64,000 nt of DNA from an uncultured Butyricicoccus sp. (GTDB taxonomy: Bacteria; Bacillota; Clostridia; Oscillospirales; Butyricicoccaceae): positions 1-64,000 of the forward strand of contig CAJFUJ010000040.1 of the NCBI GenBank assembly GCA_904420185.1. Reading direction: 5' to 3'. Shown here piece after piece: positions 40,868-49,564 of the stretch. Position 1 is the stretch's first letter; every line of letters begins with the position of its first letter. Below the pieces are notes generated by a model that was not told the DNA's origin, made no database searches, and was given only the letters and a program-made list of their open reading frames with translations. The translations under genes and the position numbers were made by a program.

Positions 40868-41299
40868 ATCAAGAATTTCAGAGAGTTGCTGCTGTTCCTG
40901 GACAGGCCGCTGCGCAAACACGTTTTCCAAATCGGAAAGTGTGTAGTTGACGTTCTGCGTCGCGTTTTCCTGTGTGCCAATGATAGCATTGCCAGAAACC
41001 GGAGCGTTAAAGTTAAAAACTGTGGACTGCGATTGCGCGCTATTTTGAGCAGGCGAATCTATGGATTGAATATAATCTTCACCGTTTCCGGTGGGGATTA
41101 AGTGATATGAATTGATAATATCGAGTTCATCACGGATATAACCTGCTTCTATCAGATAGTTAATATCCCGTTCAAGTTGGGGTGTAACAAGCTGAGAAGG
41201 GTCGCAATCTTCGGCATTACAGTAAAACGATAAGGGCTCCCCGGTTTCATGCACATGGTTACAGATTTTCCGCAGAAGTTCTTCGCGTGATGGCGACAT
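40733..41299 (-). CDS. Winged-helix N-terminal protein with GTQ-type linker, accessory cassette 2
   Basis: The 188-residue protein has an N-terminal wHTH-like part (SREELLRKICNHVHETGEPL, LERDINYLIEAGYIRDELDI) ending in a T-GNGEDYI wing reminiscent of YjcQ-like phage proteins. A beta-rich linker of the type F-N-F-N-A-P-V...IIGTQENATQNVN and a helical C-terminus follow (QLSEILDLLRKITAEDLPVT). The linker type is common in bacterial conflict/abortive-infection proteins; functional meaning is inference. ATG 41299 follows AAAGGAAGTGG. Confidence 0.62.
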   Translation of the reverse strand: MSPSREELLRKICNHVHETGEPLSFYCNAEDCDPSQLVTPQLERDINYLIEAGYIRDELDIINSYHLIPTGNGEDYIQSIDSPAQNSAQSQSTVFNFNAPVSGNAIIGTQENATQNVNYTLSDLENVFAQRPVQEQQQLSEILDLLRKITAEDLPVTRSTFNRVAEFLKKHVELKFPIAITLFNHLLG

Positions 41300-41342
41300 A
41301 AACACCACTTCCTTTCCCCATAAGCTTATCATGAAGGAAGGG

Positions 41343-41381
41343 AAGGCGCAAGGAGGTGAGCCCCATGAAAACAATTCGGGA
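41343..41381. repeat. 39-bp direct repeat, copy B
   Basis: Identical to 40373-40411; the flanking sequence on the left (from about 41297) is also about 75% similar to 40330-40372. Confidence 0.9.
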
Positions 41382-41415
41382 CAGGCCGGATATGGGTCTG
41401 CCCTGCATACACTAA
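41365..41415 (+). pseudogene. Truncated duplicate of the XRE gene start
   Basis: MKTIRDRPDMGLPCIH then stop: the first five codons equal those of the XRE gene at 40395, after which homology is lost. A remnant of cassette duplication and deletion. Confidence 0.7.
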
Positions 41416-41431
41416 AACGAGGTGATTTTTT

Positions 41432-41692
41432 ATGGGAAAAGCAAAAAAACTGCGTGGGTGCTCCAAAATTGTCCTGCCCGACGGCACCATCAAGGACGTG
41501 CGCGATTTTGACGGCAACCTGGTCATGGACCCGGAAGAATGGGCCGGTTATCAGCAGCAGATTGGCCGGCAGATCAGCCAGGCCGTGTGTGAAATTCTGC
41601 GCGAACACCCTGAGCACAAGACCGCGTTTGGCATGGCGCCGGATGAGCATGAAAAGCGCATCTCGCTGGCCGAGCTGCTGCGCACATGGTGA
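41432..41692 (+). CDS. Phage protein of unknown function
   Basis: The 86-residue protein includes CSKIVLPDGTIKDVRDFDGN and a helical C-terminus (GRQISQAVCEILREHPEH). GAGGTG precedes ATG 41432. Not recognised; probably part of the early operon. Confidence 0.6.
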   Translation: MGKAKKLRGCSKIVLPDGTIKDVRDFDGNLVMDPEEWAGYQQQIGRQISQAVCEILREHPEHKTAFGMAPDEHEKRISLAELLRTW

Positions 41693-41714
41693 GTACATAT
41701 AGCGAAAAAGAAAA

Positions 41715-41748
41715 GACACCCGAAGGCCTAGCAGCGCCTTCGAGTGTC
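41715..41748. other. Large hairpin upstream of the replication module
   Basis: GACACcCGAAGGC (41715-41727) pairs with GCCTTCGaGTGTC (41736-41748): 12 of 13 positions, 8-base loop, no T run. Possible transcription pause or antitermination site. The 145-base gap holds nothing else obvious. Confidence 0.45.
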
Positions 41749-41837
41749 GGACGTTAGACTTTTCACACCGTCTACGTCTATTTTACCGCAAAAATACAGG
41801 ATGTCAATATGTTTTTGGAAAGTTGGGGTAAAGACGA

Positions 41838-42524
41838 ATGCAGTATCAATTCGACACCACAATTGCCGAGCAGTATAGCTTGGAGGAAGCGGTCTTTGTC
41901 CACCGCATTTATCACTGGGTCATGCACAACGCGGCCAACGAGCGCAACTTTGCCGACGGTCACTATTGGACCCACGATTCGGCGCAGGCGCTGGCCAGGC
42001 TGTTCCCGTTCTGGACGGCGCGACAGATTCAGCGCATCGTCCAGAACTGCCGGGAGCATGGTCTCATCCTGACCCGGCAGTTAAGCAACAATCCGACTGA
42101 TCGGACGCTGTGGTATACGGTGACCGAAACGGTGAAATGCATTTACGCAAATGGTGAAATGGATTTAACCGATCGGTGCAATGGATTTAACCAAACGGTG
42201 GAATGTATAAAAGGAACAAATAAAAGACCAAATAAAAGACAGAGAGAGACGCGCGCGCAAACCGAAGAAAAATCGGCCTACGGCGAATTTGGCAACGTGT
42301 ACCTGACCGGGGTCGAATACGACAAGTTACATGCCCGCTGGAGCGAGACCCAGGTCGCGCAGGAGATAGAAGCCCTGTCGGCTTACATGGCGTCCAGGCG
42401 AAAACGGTACGCCAGCCACTACGCCACCTTGCTCGGCTGGCTCAAGCGGGACTTCCCGCCCGAAGAACCGTCTGCAGAGCGGCCAAAGCCAATGCTCATC
42501 GAGGAGGAATGGGCAAATGGATGA
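41838..42524 (+). CDS. Phage replication initiator-like protein (winged helix)
   Basis: The 228-residue protein has an N-terminal wHTH typical of phage replisome organizers (SLEEAVFVHRIYHWVMHNAA, WTHDSAQALARLFPFWTARQ, RIVQNCREHGLI). A polar linker and a helical C-terminal region follow (VEYDKLHARWSETQVAQEIE), like DnaD-type helicase-recruiting tails. It overlaps the helicase gene by 8 bases. It probably binds the phage origin and loads DnaB. Confidence 0.8.
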   Translation: MQYQFDTTIAEQYSLEEAVFVHRIYHWVMHNAANERNFADGHYWTHDSAQALARLFPFWTARQIQRIVQNCREHGLILTRQLSNNPTDRTLWYTVTETVKCIYANGEMDLTDRCNGFNQTVECIKGTNKRPNKRQRETRAQTEEKSAYGEFGNVYLTGVEYDKLHARWSETQVAQEIEALSAYMASRRKRYASHYATLLGWLKRDFPPEEPSAERPKPMLIEEEWANG

Positions 42525-43815
42525 CGTACAGACCCTGCAAAGGGAGATTTCGTCCCAAGCGGCGGTGCTGGGCTGCCTGCTTATTGAGCCCAGCCTGTGC
42601 GGGGAAATCTTCGCCCGCGTGCAGGCCGAGGATTTCATCAGCCCTGAATACCGGCATATTTTTCAAGCAGCGCGGGATCTGTTCTTTTCCGGCCAAACGG
42701 TGGATGCGGTGACCATCTGCCATGCGGCGGGCGGGGATGTGTACCGCAGCCTGCTCATGCAGATTATAGACGTCACGCCCACGGCCGCCGGCTGGCGGGA
42801 GTATGTGCAGATCCTGCGGGATGACGTGCGGCTGCACCGGCTGCACGAAGCAGGGGACAAGCTGCTCGCCTGTGCAAGCCTGGACGAAGGCTTCGCCATC
42901 CTGGCCGATGCACAGCAGCTGGGCAACGAACAGCACACCACGCGCATTGTGCCCATCAGCCAGGGCATCGTGGACTTCCACGCCCGGCAAAGCCGAGCGC
43001 CCGATTCCCTGCATTTCGGCATTGGGCTGCTGGACAAGCGGCTGCGGCTGTCGCCGGGGGCGTTTCTGGTCATCGGCGGGCGACCGAGTGCGGGCAAGAC
43101 TGCCTTCGCCCTGCAAATCGCCGACGTGATCGCCGAAGAGCGGTCGGTCGGGTTCTTCAGCCTGGAAACTAGCGACAGCCTGCTTTACGACCGGCTGATC
43201 GCCCAAACCTGCCTGATCGACTTCGGCGACATTAAGGCGCGGCGTATTCCCGCGAGCGAGTACATACGCCTGACCGACCGGCAGCGGGCGCTTAGCAAGC
43301 GCAAACTGGACGTGATCCGGGCCAGCGGCATGTCGGTGTCCGACATCCAGGCCGTGACCCTGGCCAAGCGCTATGAGGTGATCGTCATCGATTACTTGCA
43401 GCTGCTGCGCGAAACCGGCCGCAACATGAACCGCACCGAGGCGGTCAGCCGTATGTCCATGGAGCTGCACCGCTTGGCACAAACCCACGGCGTGACCGTC
43501 ATCGCGCTCAGCCAGCTCAGCCGCCCGGAAAACAAGGGCGAGCAGCAAAAGGCCCCGACGCTCAGCAGCCTGCGCGAAAGCGGCCAAATCGAGCAGGATG
43601 CGGACGCAGTATTGCTGCTATACCTAACCGACCCGACCGACCCCAAAAGCGACCGGCGTCTCAAAATCGCTAAGAACAAGGAAGGCGAACTCGGCTGTGC
43701 TGATCTCAACTTCGAGGGACGGTTCCAGCGCTTTGTCGAGTACATGCCGCCCGAAAGCGCCGCGCCGCAGCCTGCGCCTGCGCGGCAGATAAAACTAGGA
43801 GAACTTCAAACATGA
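42517..43815 (+). CDS. Replicative DNA helicase, DnaB family
   Basis: The 432-residue hexameric helicase has an N-terminal DnaB domain (ISSQAAVLGCLLIEPSLCGE), Walker A GGRPSAGKTAFAL, Walker B region VIVIDYLQLLRE, motif ALSQLSRPEN and R-finger LRESGQIEQDAD. Length and order are typical. It overlaps the initiator gene and the next small gene, implying a coupled operon. It unwinds phage DNA. Confidence 0.95.
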   Translation: MDDVQTLQREISSQAAVLGCLLIEPSLCGEIFARVQAEDFISPEYRHIFQAARDLFFSGQTVDAVTICHAAGGDVYRSLLMQIIDVTPTAAGWREYVQILRDDVRLHRLHEAGDKLLACASLDEGFAILADAQQLGNEQHTTRIVPISQGIVDFHARQSRAPDSLHFGIGLLDKRLRLSPGAFLVIGGRPSAGKTAFALQIADVIAEERSVGFFSLETSDSLLYDRLIAQTCLIDFGDIKARRIPASEYIRLTDRQRALSKRKLDVIRASGMSVSDIQAVTLAKRYEVIVIDYLQLLRETGRNMNRTEAVSRMSMELHRLAQTHGVTVIALSQLSRPENKGEQQKAPTLSSLRESGQIEQDADAVLLLYLTDPTDPKSDRRLKIAKNKEGELGCADLNFEGRFQRFVEYMPPESAAPQPAPARQIKLGELQT

Positions 43816-44021
43816 GCAGACTCGGAAAACAATACACCTTTTTCCCAGCCCATGGGGGTGCGCCGGCCCGGCCGGTCACGGGTACGGTGATCTGGGAGCA
43901 TCCCAAGGGGCGGTTTGTCGTGCTTGCGTATGAGGCGGTGTCGCCCACCGGCGTGCATCAGCTGCGCGAGAGCGTGCAAATCATCCAGGGTACACTGTCC
44001 GGCGCAGCAATAAGCCACTGA
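43812..44021 (+). CDS. Small phage protein of unknown function
   Basis: The 69-residue beta-rich protein (KQYTFFPAHGGAPARPVTGT ... GRFVVLAYEAVSP) overlaps dnaB by 4 bases. No family recognised. Confidence 0.65.
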   Translation: MSRLGKQYTFFPAHGGAPARPVTGTVIWEHPKGRFVVLAYEAVSPTGVHQLRESVQIIQGTLSGAAISH

Positions 44022-44035
44022 TGAGGAGGAAACCC

Positions 44036-44518
44036 ATGCACTACGAAGCGATTCAACATATTGCCCAACAGTATGGCATCCGGCGCCAGGCCATCCAGGC
44101 GGCTGCGGAATGCAGCGAACTGGCAGCTGCCCTGTGCAAGCTGGTGGAGGGCGAAGGCGGCCGCACGGCGGTCATGGAAGAAATGGCCGATGTAATCATC
44201 CTACTGCGGCAGATGCAGTACCTCATGCGCATCGACCGTAAAAAGCTGGATGCCTGCATCGCAAGGAAAATTTCCCGCCAGCTGATGCAAATGCAGGATG
44301 TCCCCCTTGACAAATCCCAAAATCGGCCTATTATTAAAAATCAAGAAGGGCTTGAGATCGAATGGTATCAAGAGCTGTATGACAAGGCGCGGCGGGCGCA
44401 GGTCGCCGCTGCCGAGGATGCAGACGCGCTGCGGCAGGAAAACGAGCGACTGCGCCAGCAGCTACATAAGGCACAGTGCGGGGCTAAGCCCCGCGCTGTG
44501 CATTCGTACCCAAATTGA
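44036..44518 (+). CDS. MazG-like nucleotide pyrophosphohydrolase domain protein
   Basis: The 160-residue protein has a MazG-type helical pair: AAAECSELAAALCKLVEGEG and MEEMADVIILLRQMQYLM give the ExxE...ExxD magnesium motif. A coiled-coil C-terminal extension (AAAEDADALRQENERLRQQL) follows. AGGAGG supports ATG 44036. Phage MazG proteins hydrolyse dNTP or ppGpp-like nucleotides to favour replication. Confidence 0.78.
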   Translation: MHYEAIQHIAQQYGIRRQAIQAAAECSELAAALCKLVEGEGGRTAVMEEMADVIILLRQMQYLMRIDRKKLDACIARKISRQLMQMQDVPLDKSQNRPIIKNQEGLEIEWYQELYDKARRAQVAAAEDADALRQENERLRQQLHKAQCGAKPRAVHSYPN

Positions 44519-44545
44519 ACATTATAGAGCACCAGGGGAGGACAT

Positions 44546-45343
44546 ATGGCAAAACGACATAAGATGATCATCGCCGGGCGGCTGGTGTCCGAGATCGCCT
44601 ATTCGGCCGCCCATCCGCGCGACCCGGAACACGTCCGGCAGGCCAAGACCAAAATGAGCACCAAGGCCCGGCAAAGGCAAAACCTCAAGGCCGCCTGCCG
44701 GGCGCTCGAGCTGCTGCTGGCCGCCAACTTTACTGGGCGCGATCTGGTGCTGACACTGACCTATCGGGACGCCGATCTGCCCAAAGACCGTGCGGCGGCA
44801 GTGGGTTGCCTGCGGCGGTTCTTTCGCGATCTGCGTGCAGCGCGCAAAAAACAAGGGCAGGAACTGAAATACCTCTATGTCACCGAAAGCAGGCACGAGC
44901 GCGGGCGGCTGCATCACCATGTGGTGCTCAATGCCGCCGGCCGTGATCTGGAAGCCATCCGCTCACTCTGGCGGTGGGGCGATGACATCGAAATCCGGCC
45001 GGTTGAGGTGTGGCATTATCAGGCGCTGGCCGAATACCTGGCCAAGGAACCCAAAGAGAAGGGGACCTCAAACGGCAAACGGATGTGGACGCCGTCGCGG
45101 AACCTCAAGCGGCCCGAGCAACGATGCGGCTGGCTGGACGAGCGCATGACGCTGTCGCCGCCGCCGGGCGCCCTGGTGCTGGAATCGTCCAGCGAGCGAA
45201 ACGAGTTTGGCGAATATGTGTATCTTAAGTACCTATTGCCCGAAGTCGTGCCGCGGCCCTGCCGGCCCGACCGGCGAAAATCAAACAAGGCTCTTTCTTT
45301 TTCGGGCTTGGAACCATGTATATCTTATGGACACAGGATGTAG
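44546..45343 (+). CDS. HUH endonuclease-type replication-associated protein
   Basis: The 265-residue protein carries rolling-circle Rep motifs: motif 1 DLVLTLTYRD, motif 2 (HUH) RGRLHHHVVLN and motif 3 with a Tyr-Lys set, YQALAEYLAKEPKEKG. The basic N-terminus may contact DNA. GGGGAGG precedes ATG 44546. Proteins of this family occur in many Clostridial phages alongside DnaB; whether it nicks an origin or another site is unknown. Confidence 0.78.
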   Translation: MAKRHKMIIAGRLVSEIAYSAAHPRDPEHVRQAKTKMSTKARQRQNLKAACRALELLLAANFTGRDLVLTLTYRDADLPKDRAAAVGCLRRFFRDLRAARKKQGQELKYLYVTESRHERGRLHHHVVLNAAGRDLEAIRSLWRWGDDIEIRPVEVWHYQALAEYLAKEPKEKGTSNGKRMWTPSRNLKRPEQRCGWLDERMTLSPPPGALVLESSSERNEFGEYVYLKYLLPEVVPRPCRPDRRKSNKALSFSGLEPCISYGHRM

Positions 45344-45380
45344 AAAGCGCGCGAGCGGCCTAGACAGGAGGAAAAAAACC

Positions 45381-45569
45381 GTGTATAATAAAAATCAAAG
45401 AGTAAAGATCACATGCCCGCGCTGCGGCAGGCCCACGCGCGTGATGGTCATGCCAGGCGTGACCATTCTGCAGCGGTTTCCGCTGTGGTGCGGCAAGTGC
45501 AAGTTCGAGTCCGTCGTCGATTTTGACGGCGTGAGCCAGAACCCATCGAGGTCCGAGCCGACTGCATAA
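45381..45569 (+). CDS. Cysteine-rich KTR-type zinc ribbon protein
   Basis: The 62-residue protein has two CxxC knuckles (ITCPRCGRPTRV and LWCGKCKFES) and the FPLWC spacing of the cysteine-rich KTR family. Start GTG 45381 with AGGAGG 9 bases upstream; the upstream frame overlaps the Rep gene. Probably a small nucleic-acid-binding regulator. Confidence 0.78.
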   Translation: MYNKNQRVKITCPRCGRPTRVMVMPGVTILQRFPLWCGKCKFESVVDFDGVSQNPSRSEPTA

Positions 45570-45631
45570 CATTCCCGATTCAGGGGTGTTGTGCGGCCGG
45601 CTTTTTTTTGTTTGTTCGGAGGAGGTGCGGG

Positions 45632-45847
45632 GTGAAAAACTTCAAGTCTTTGGGCGAGATTGCGGGCGACTATGCGTGCGATCTAGCGGCGCTGCGCGTC
45701 CGCCGCGATGCGCTTTGCGAAGAACTCGCCCATACAGTGGGGGCCGAACGCAGGCGCAAACTGCAAGGCCGGATTGCCGCCATTGAGCGCATGATCTACT
45801 CTACAGCCAGCGCGCTGTACCTGTTGCGCACATATGGGGAGAACTGA
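45632..45847 (+). CDS. Small helical phage protein
   Basis: This 71-residue all-helical protein (GEIAGDYACDLAALRVRRDA ... AAIERMIYSTASALYLLRTY) starts at GTG 45632 after GGAGGAGG. It directly precedes the HNH gene. Not recognised. Confidence 0.68.
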   Translation: MKNFKSLGEIAGDYACDLAALRVRRDALCEELAHTVGAERRRKLQGRIAAIERMIYSTASALYLLRTYGEN

Positions 45848-45849
45848 GC

Positions 45850-46152
45850 ATGGCCAAGCCCTGGGCAAAGGCGTTCTACAACTCGGCAGCCTGGCAGCAG
45901 ACGCGGCTGGCCTACATGACATACCGGCACGGCTTGTGCGAACGCTGCGGCGCGCCCGGCCTGATCGTGCATCATCGCAAGGCGCTGCGGCCGCAAGACA
46001 TGGACAACCCGACGCGCACGCTTGGTTGGGACAACCTCGAGCTGCTGTGCCATCGATGTCATGATTTCGAGCACATGGGCAAGCACATGGCAGCGCGCTG
46101 CCGGTTCGATGCGGACGGAAATTTACTCCCCCCTATCACTCAAAAAATGTAA
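45850..46152 (+). CDS. HNH endonuclease
   Basis: The 100-residue nuclease has a zinc site CERCG ... LCHRCHD and the HNH core IVHHRKALRPQDMDNPTRTL, NLELLCHRCHDFEHMG. Position immediately upstream of the terminase genes is the classic place for the phage HNH nuclease that stimulates terminase at the cos site in HK97-like phages. Confidence 0.9.
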   Translation: MAKPWAKAFYNSAAWQQTRLAYMTYRHGLCERCGAPGLIVHHRKALRPQDMDNPTRTLGWDNLELLCHRCHDFEHMGKHMAARCRFDADGNLLPPITQKM

Positions 46153-46233
46153 ATCACCCCAAGACCGCACCCTAGACAAGAATTTGGCCGGGTGCAAGAT
46201 GCGGGAGGGGTGTAGCAGAGAGGAGGCGGTGCA

Positions 46234-46593
46234 ATGCCCAAAATCACGACGGATACAAGAATCAAACGCGAGCGCGAGCAGCTCGAAAAAATCTTTGCGG
46301 GACTGGACGAAAACCGCCGGAATACCGCCGCTTCCCTGATCGAAAACGCGGCTTTCATGGCTGTGACGCTGGCCGATCTGCGAAAAACCATCAGCGAAAA
46401 CGGCGTCGTTTCCGAGTACCAGAACGGCGAGAACCAGTTCGGCACCAAAAAGTCGCCCGAGGTCGAGGTGTACAACACGATGATCAAAAATTTCACGACG
46501 ATCATCAAGACGCTGTGCGACATGCTGCCCGAGGAGAACACCGAAGCAAACGCCCTGCTGACCTGGCAAAAGGCGAACGGGAGGGCGGGCTGA
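46234..46593 (+). CDS. Phage terminase small subunit (P27-like)
   Basis: The 119-residue helical protein (TRIKREREQLEKIFAGLDEN, SPEVEVYNTMIKNFTTIIKT, LCDMLPEENTEANALLTWQK) has the size and VYN-x-M pattern of P27-family small terminases. It lies between HNH and the large subunit, 3 bases from the latter. It recognises phage DNA for packaging. The 81-base gap before it could hold the cos/pac site. Confidence 0.75.
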   Translation: MPKITTDTRIKREREQLEKIFAGLDENRRNTAASLIENAAFMAVTLADLRKTISENGVVSEYQNGENQFGTKKSPEVEVYNTMIKNFTTIIKTLCDMLPEENTEANALLTWQKANGRAG

Positions 46594-46596
46594 TGG

Positions 46597-48366
46597 ATGG
46601 CTGATCTCCGCTTAGCGCGTGAGCGCCTGCTGCGCCGCATGGAGCGCGACGCCAAGAAAAATCCTGCGCCAGCGGGCGAACACTGGCTCGAGCAATACGC
46701 CTGCGCGGTGCTGACCGGCAAAATCATCGCCTGCCGCAAGATACGGCTGCTGTGTGCGCTGCTGCTGGACAAAATCCGGCGACCAGAAAAATACAAGCCG
46801 TGGGTATTTGACTTGGATGCTGCGAATGTGCATATCGCATTCGTCGAACGGTTCTGCAAGCAGCCGCAGGGGCAGCTCGGTGCGCCGCTCAAACTCGAAC
46901 TATTCCAGAAGGCGCGCTGGCAGGCCGTTTTCGGCTTTGTCCACCAGGACACCGGCCTGCGGCAGTATCAGGAGGTTATGATCGTCGAGGGGCGCAAAAA
47001 CGGCAAGACGACCGAGTGCGCTGCGCTCGAGATCGATCTGCTGGTAAACGACGGCGAGGGCGCGCCCGAGATCTATTCCATTGCGACCAAGCGCGAGCAA
47101 GCGGCAAAGTCGTATACCGCCTGCATCAATATGCGCAAACAGTCGCCCGAGCTGTTCCGCGCTATCCGCAAGCGGCAAGGCGATCTGTATTACCCGGCAA
47201 ACCTCGGCACGCTCTCGGCGCTGGCATCGGCGGCCAATAGCCTGGATGGCTTGAACGCTCATGGCGTGCTGGTGGATGAGCTGTCCGCCATCAAAAACCG
47301 CGCGATCTACGACGATATGAAACAATCCATGTCCGCCCGCGAGCAGCCGCTGCTGTTCTCGATCTCGACGGGTGGCTTTGTGCGCGAGTGCATCTTTGAC
47401 GCGCAGTATGCCTATGCGGCGGGCGTCTTGGAGGGCGCGATCATAGACGATCATTTCCTGCCGTGGATTTATGAGCTGGACGAGCGGGAGGAATACAAGA
47501 ACGAAAAGTGCTGGGTGAAGGCAAACCCCGGCCTCGGCACGATCAAGAAGGTCGAGTACCTGCGACAGATGGTCAAAAAGGCAGGCGCCGACCCGTCTTT
47601 CCTGCCGACCGTGCTGGTCAAGGACTTCAACGTCAAGGAGAATGCCGCGACCGCATGGCTGACCTGGGCCGAGTGTTCCAACCCGGCGACCTTCGATATC
47701 GCGTTTGACTACTGCATCGGCGGCATGGACGCCGCCGACAGCATCGACCTATGCGCCGCGACGGCGATCTGCCAGCGGCCGGGCGACCCGAAGATCTACC
47801 GGCGCAGTATGTACTGGATTCCGCAGGCCGTGCTGGACGCAGATGCCGCGTCGGGCAACCGCCGCGAGCGCGACAGCGTTCCTTATTCGCTTTGGGTCAA
47901 ACGCGGCCTGATGCGCGCCGTACCCGGTAACAAGGTCGACAAGCAGGTGCTGCTCGACTGGTTCATCGAGCTGCGCGACGAGGACGATCTGTATGTGCGT
48001 TATATCGGATACGACCCGTGGCACATCGATGACAGCCTGCTGGACCGCTTCAAGGCCGAGTTTGGCGCGGGGTGCATGGTTCCCGTGCGGCAGGGTACGC
48101 TGTCGCTTTCCCAGCCGATGAAAGACCTCAAGGCCGACCTTGCTGCCGGGCTGGTGGTGGACAACAACAACCCGGTCGACAAATGGTGCCTGGTCAACAC
48201 CGAGGTGCGCACCGACATCAACGGCAATATCCAGCCGGTCAAGGCGGCCGACGGGCGGCGGCGCATTGACGGTACGGTCGCGCTGATCTGCGCGTACAAG
48301 GTCTTGCAGGATAAGCGCGACGACTATGTAAACATGAACGAGGAGGCAGAACATGGGGCTTTTTGA
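46597..48366 (+). CDS. Phage terminase large subunit
   Basis: The 589-residue packaging motor has an N-terminal ATPase with Walker A VEGRKNGKTTECA and Walker B HGVLVDELSAI. A C-terminal RNase H-like nuclease follows (FDYCIGGMDAADSIDLCA, YIGYDPWHIDDSLLDRF). It is of the HK97/Terminase_1 type. It overlaps the portal gene by 14 bases. Confidence 0.95.
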   Translation: MADLRLARERLLRRMERDAKKNPAPAGEHWLEQYACAVLTGKIIACRKIRLLCALLLDKIRRPEKYKPWVFDLDAANVHIAFVERFCKQPQGQLGAPLKLELFQKARWQAVFGFVHQDTGLRQYQEVMIVEGRKNGKTTECAALEIDLLVNDGEGAPEIYSIATKREQAAKSYTACINMRKQSPELFRAIRKRQGDLYYPANLGTLSALASAANSLDGLNAHGVLVDELSAIKNRAIYDDMKQSMSAREQPLLFSISTGGFVRECIFDAQYAYAAGVLEGAIIDDHFLPWIYELDEREEYKNEKCWVKANPGLGTIKKVEYLRQMVKKAGADPSFLPTVLVKDFNVKENAATAWLTWAECSNPATFDIAFDYCIGGMDAADSIDLCAATAICQRPGDPKIYRRSMYWIPQAVLDADAASGNRRERDSVPYSLWVKRGLMRAVPGNKVDKQVLLDWFIELRDEDDLYVRYIGYDPWHIDDSLLDRFKAEFGAGCMVPVRQGTLSLSQPMKDLKADLAAGLVVDNNNPVDKWCLVNTEVRTDINGNIQPVKAADGRRRIDGTVALICAYKVLQDKRDDYVNMNEEAEHGAF

Positions 48367-49564
48367 AAAGCTGTTCCCACGAAAGCCGCCGGACAACGAT
48401 CCGCGGATGTATTTTAGGACGCTGACCGCCTATCGGCCGGTCTACACGACCTACCGCGGCGGGCTGTACGAGATGGAGCTGACGCGCGCAGCGATTGCGA
48501 CCTTTGCGCGGCATTGCAGCAAGCTGCACCTTGAGCTCGTGGGTGACTTCCGGCCGGAACTTGCACCGGTGCTTGGGCAGCAGCCCAACCCGTTTATGGA
48601 TGCGAGTAAATTTATCGCACGGCTTGCGACCATCTACATGGTGCAAAACAACGCCTTTATCGTGCCGGTGGAGGACGCGGTGGGGCGGCTTGCGGGCTAC
48701 TACCCGGTTTTGCCGCAGCAGACCAGCATCCGGGAATATGGCGGCACGCCATATCTGCAATACGAGTTTTCGGGCGGCCAGCGGGCGGCAATCGAGCTGA
48801 GCCGCGCCGGGCTGCTCATCCAGCACCAATATGAGGATGACTTTTTCGGAGCGGACAACCGGCCGATGCTGCCGACCTTGCAGGTCATGCACACACAGGA
48901 CGAGGGAATTGTAAATGGCATCAAAAATGCGACCACCATCCGTTTTTTGGCACGGCTGACGGGTACCCTCAAGAAAAAGGACATTGACACCGAGCGCGAG
49001 CGCTTTGCCAAGGCCAATCTTGCGGAAAACAGCACCGGCGTGATGATGTTCGACAACAAGTATGTGGAAGTCAAACAGATCGAGAGCGCGGCGCTGGTGG
49101 TCAACCCGCGCCAACAGGAGCTAATCCGGCAGAGCGTGTTCGGGTATTTCGGCACGAATGAGAAAATCCTCACCAATACCTACACCGAGGACGAGTGGAA
49201 CGCCTACTATGAAGGCAGCATCGAGCCGTTTGCCATCCAGCTTTCACTCGTGCTGACTGCGATGACCTTTACGCCCGCTGAGATTGCGCGGGGCGCGGGC
49301 ATTATCGCAACAGCCAACCGCCTGCAATACGCGAGCAACAACACCAAGCTAAGCATCGTCACCCAGCTGTTTGACCGCGGCTTTTTAACTCACAACCAGG
49401 GGCTCGAGATCTTCAATATGCCGCCCGTCGAGGGCGGTGACAAGTATTACATCCGTAAGGAATATGCCGAGGTGTCCAAACTGGGGGACACCGAAACCAA
49501 CCCAGCCGGGCCGGCCGAACCAAAGGAGGGCGAGGACAATGGCGATCACGCCGGAGACCCGTGA
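48353..49564 (+). CDS. HK97-family portal protein
   Basis: This 403-residue protein is a dodecameric portal: YRGGLYEMELTRAAIATFAR, FIARLATIYMVQNNAFIVPV, QQTSIREYGGTPYLQYEF and TLKKKDIDTERERFAKANLA fit the family. An acidic C-terminal tail overlaps the protease start. It forms the DNA gate at one capsid vertex. Confidence 0.93.
   Translation: MGLFEKLFPRKPPDNDPRMYFRTLTAYRPVYTTYRGGLYEMELTRAAIATFARHCSKLHLELVGDFRPELAPVLGQQPNPFMDASKFIARLATIYMVQNNAFIVPVEDAVGRLAGYYPVLPQQTSIREYGGTPYLQYEFSGGQRAAIELSRAGLLIQHQYEDDFFGADNRPMLPTLQVMHTQDEGIVNGIKNATTIRFLARLTGTLKKKDIDTERERFAKANLAENSTGVMMFDNKYVEVKQIESAALVVNPRQQELIRQSVFGYFGTNEKILTNTYTEDEWNAYYEGSIEPFAIQLSLVLTAMTFTPAEIARGAGIIATANRLQYASNNTKLSIVTQLFDRGFLTHNQGLEIFNMPPVEGGDKYYIRKEYAEVSKLGDTETNPAGPAEPKEGEDNGDHAGDP

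Noticed and set aside
41338..41415. A second functional XRE gene at copy B of the repeat
   Set aside because: Frame stops after 16 codons and homology ends after the fifth; it is a remnant.
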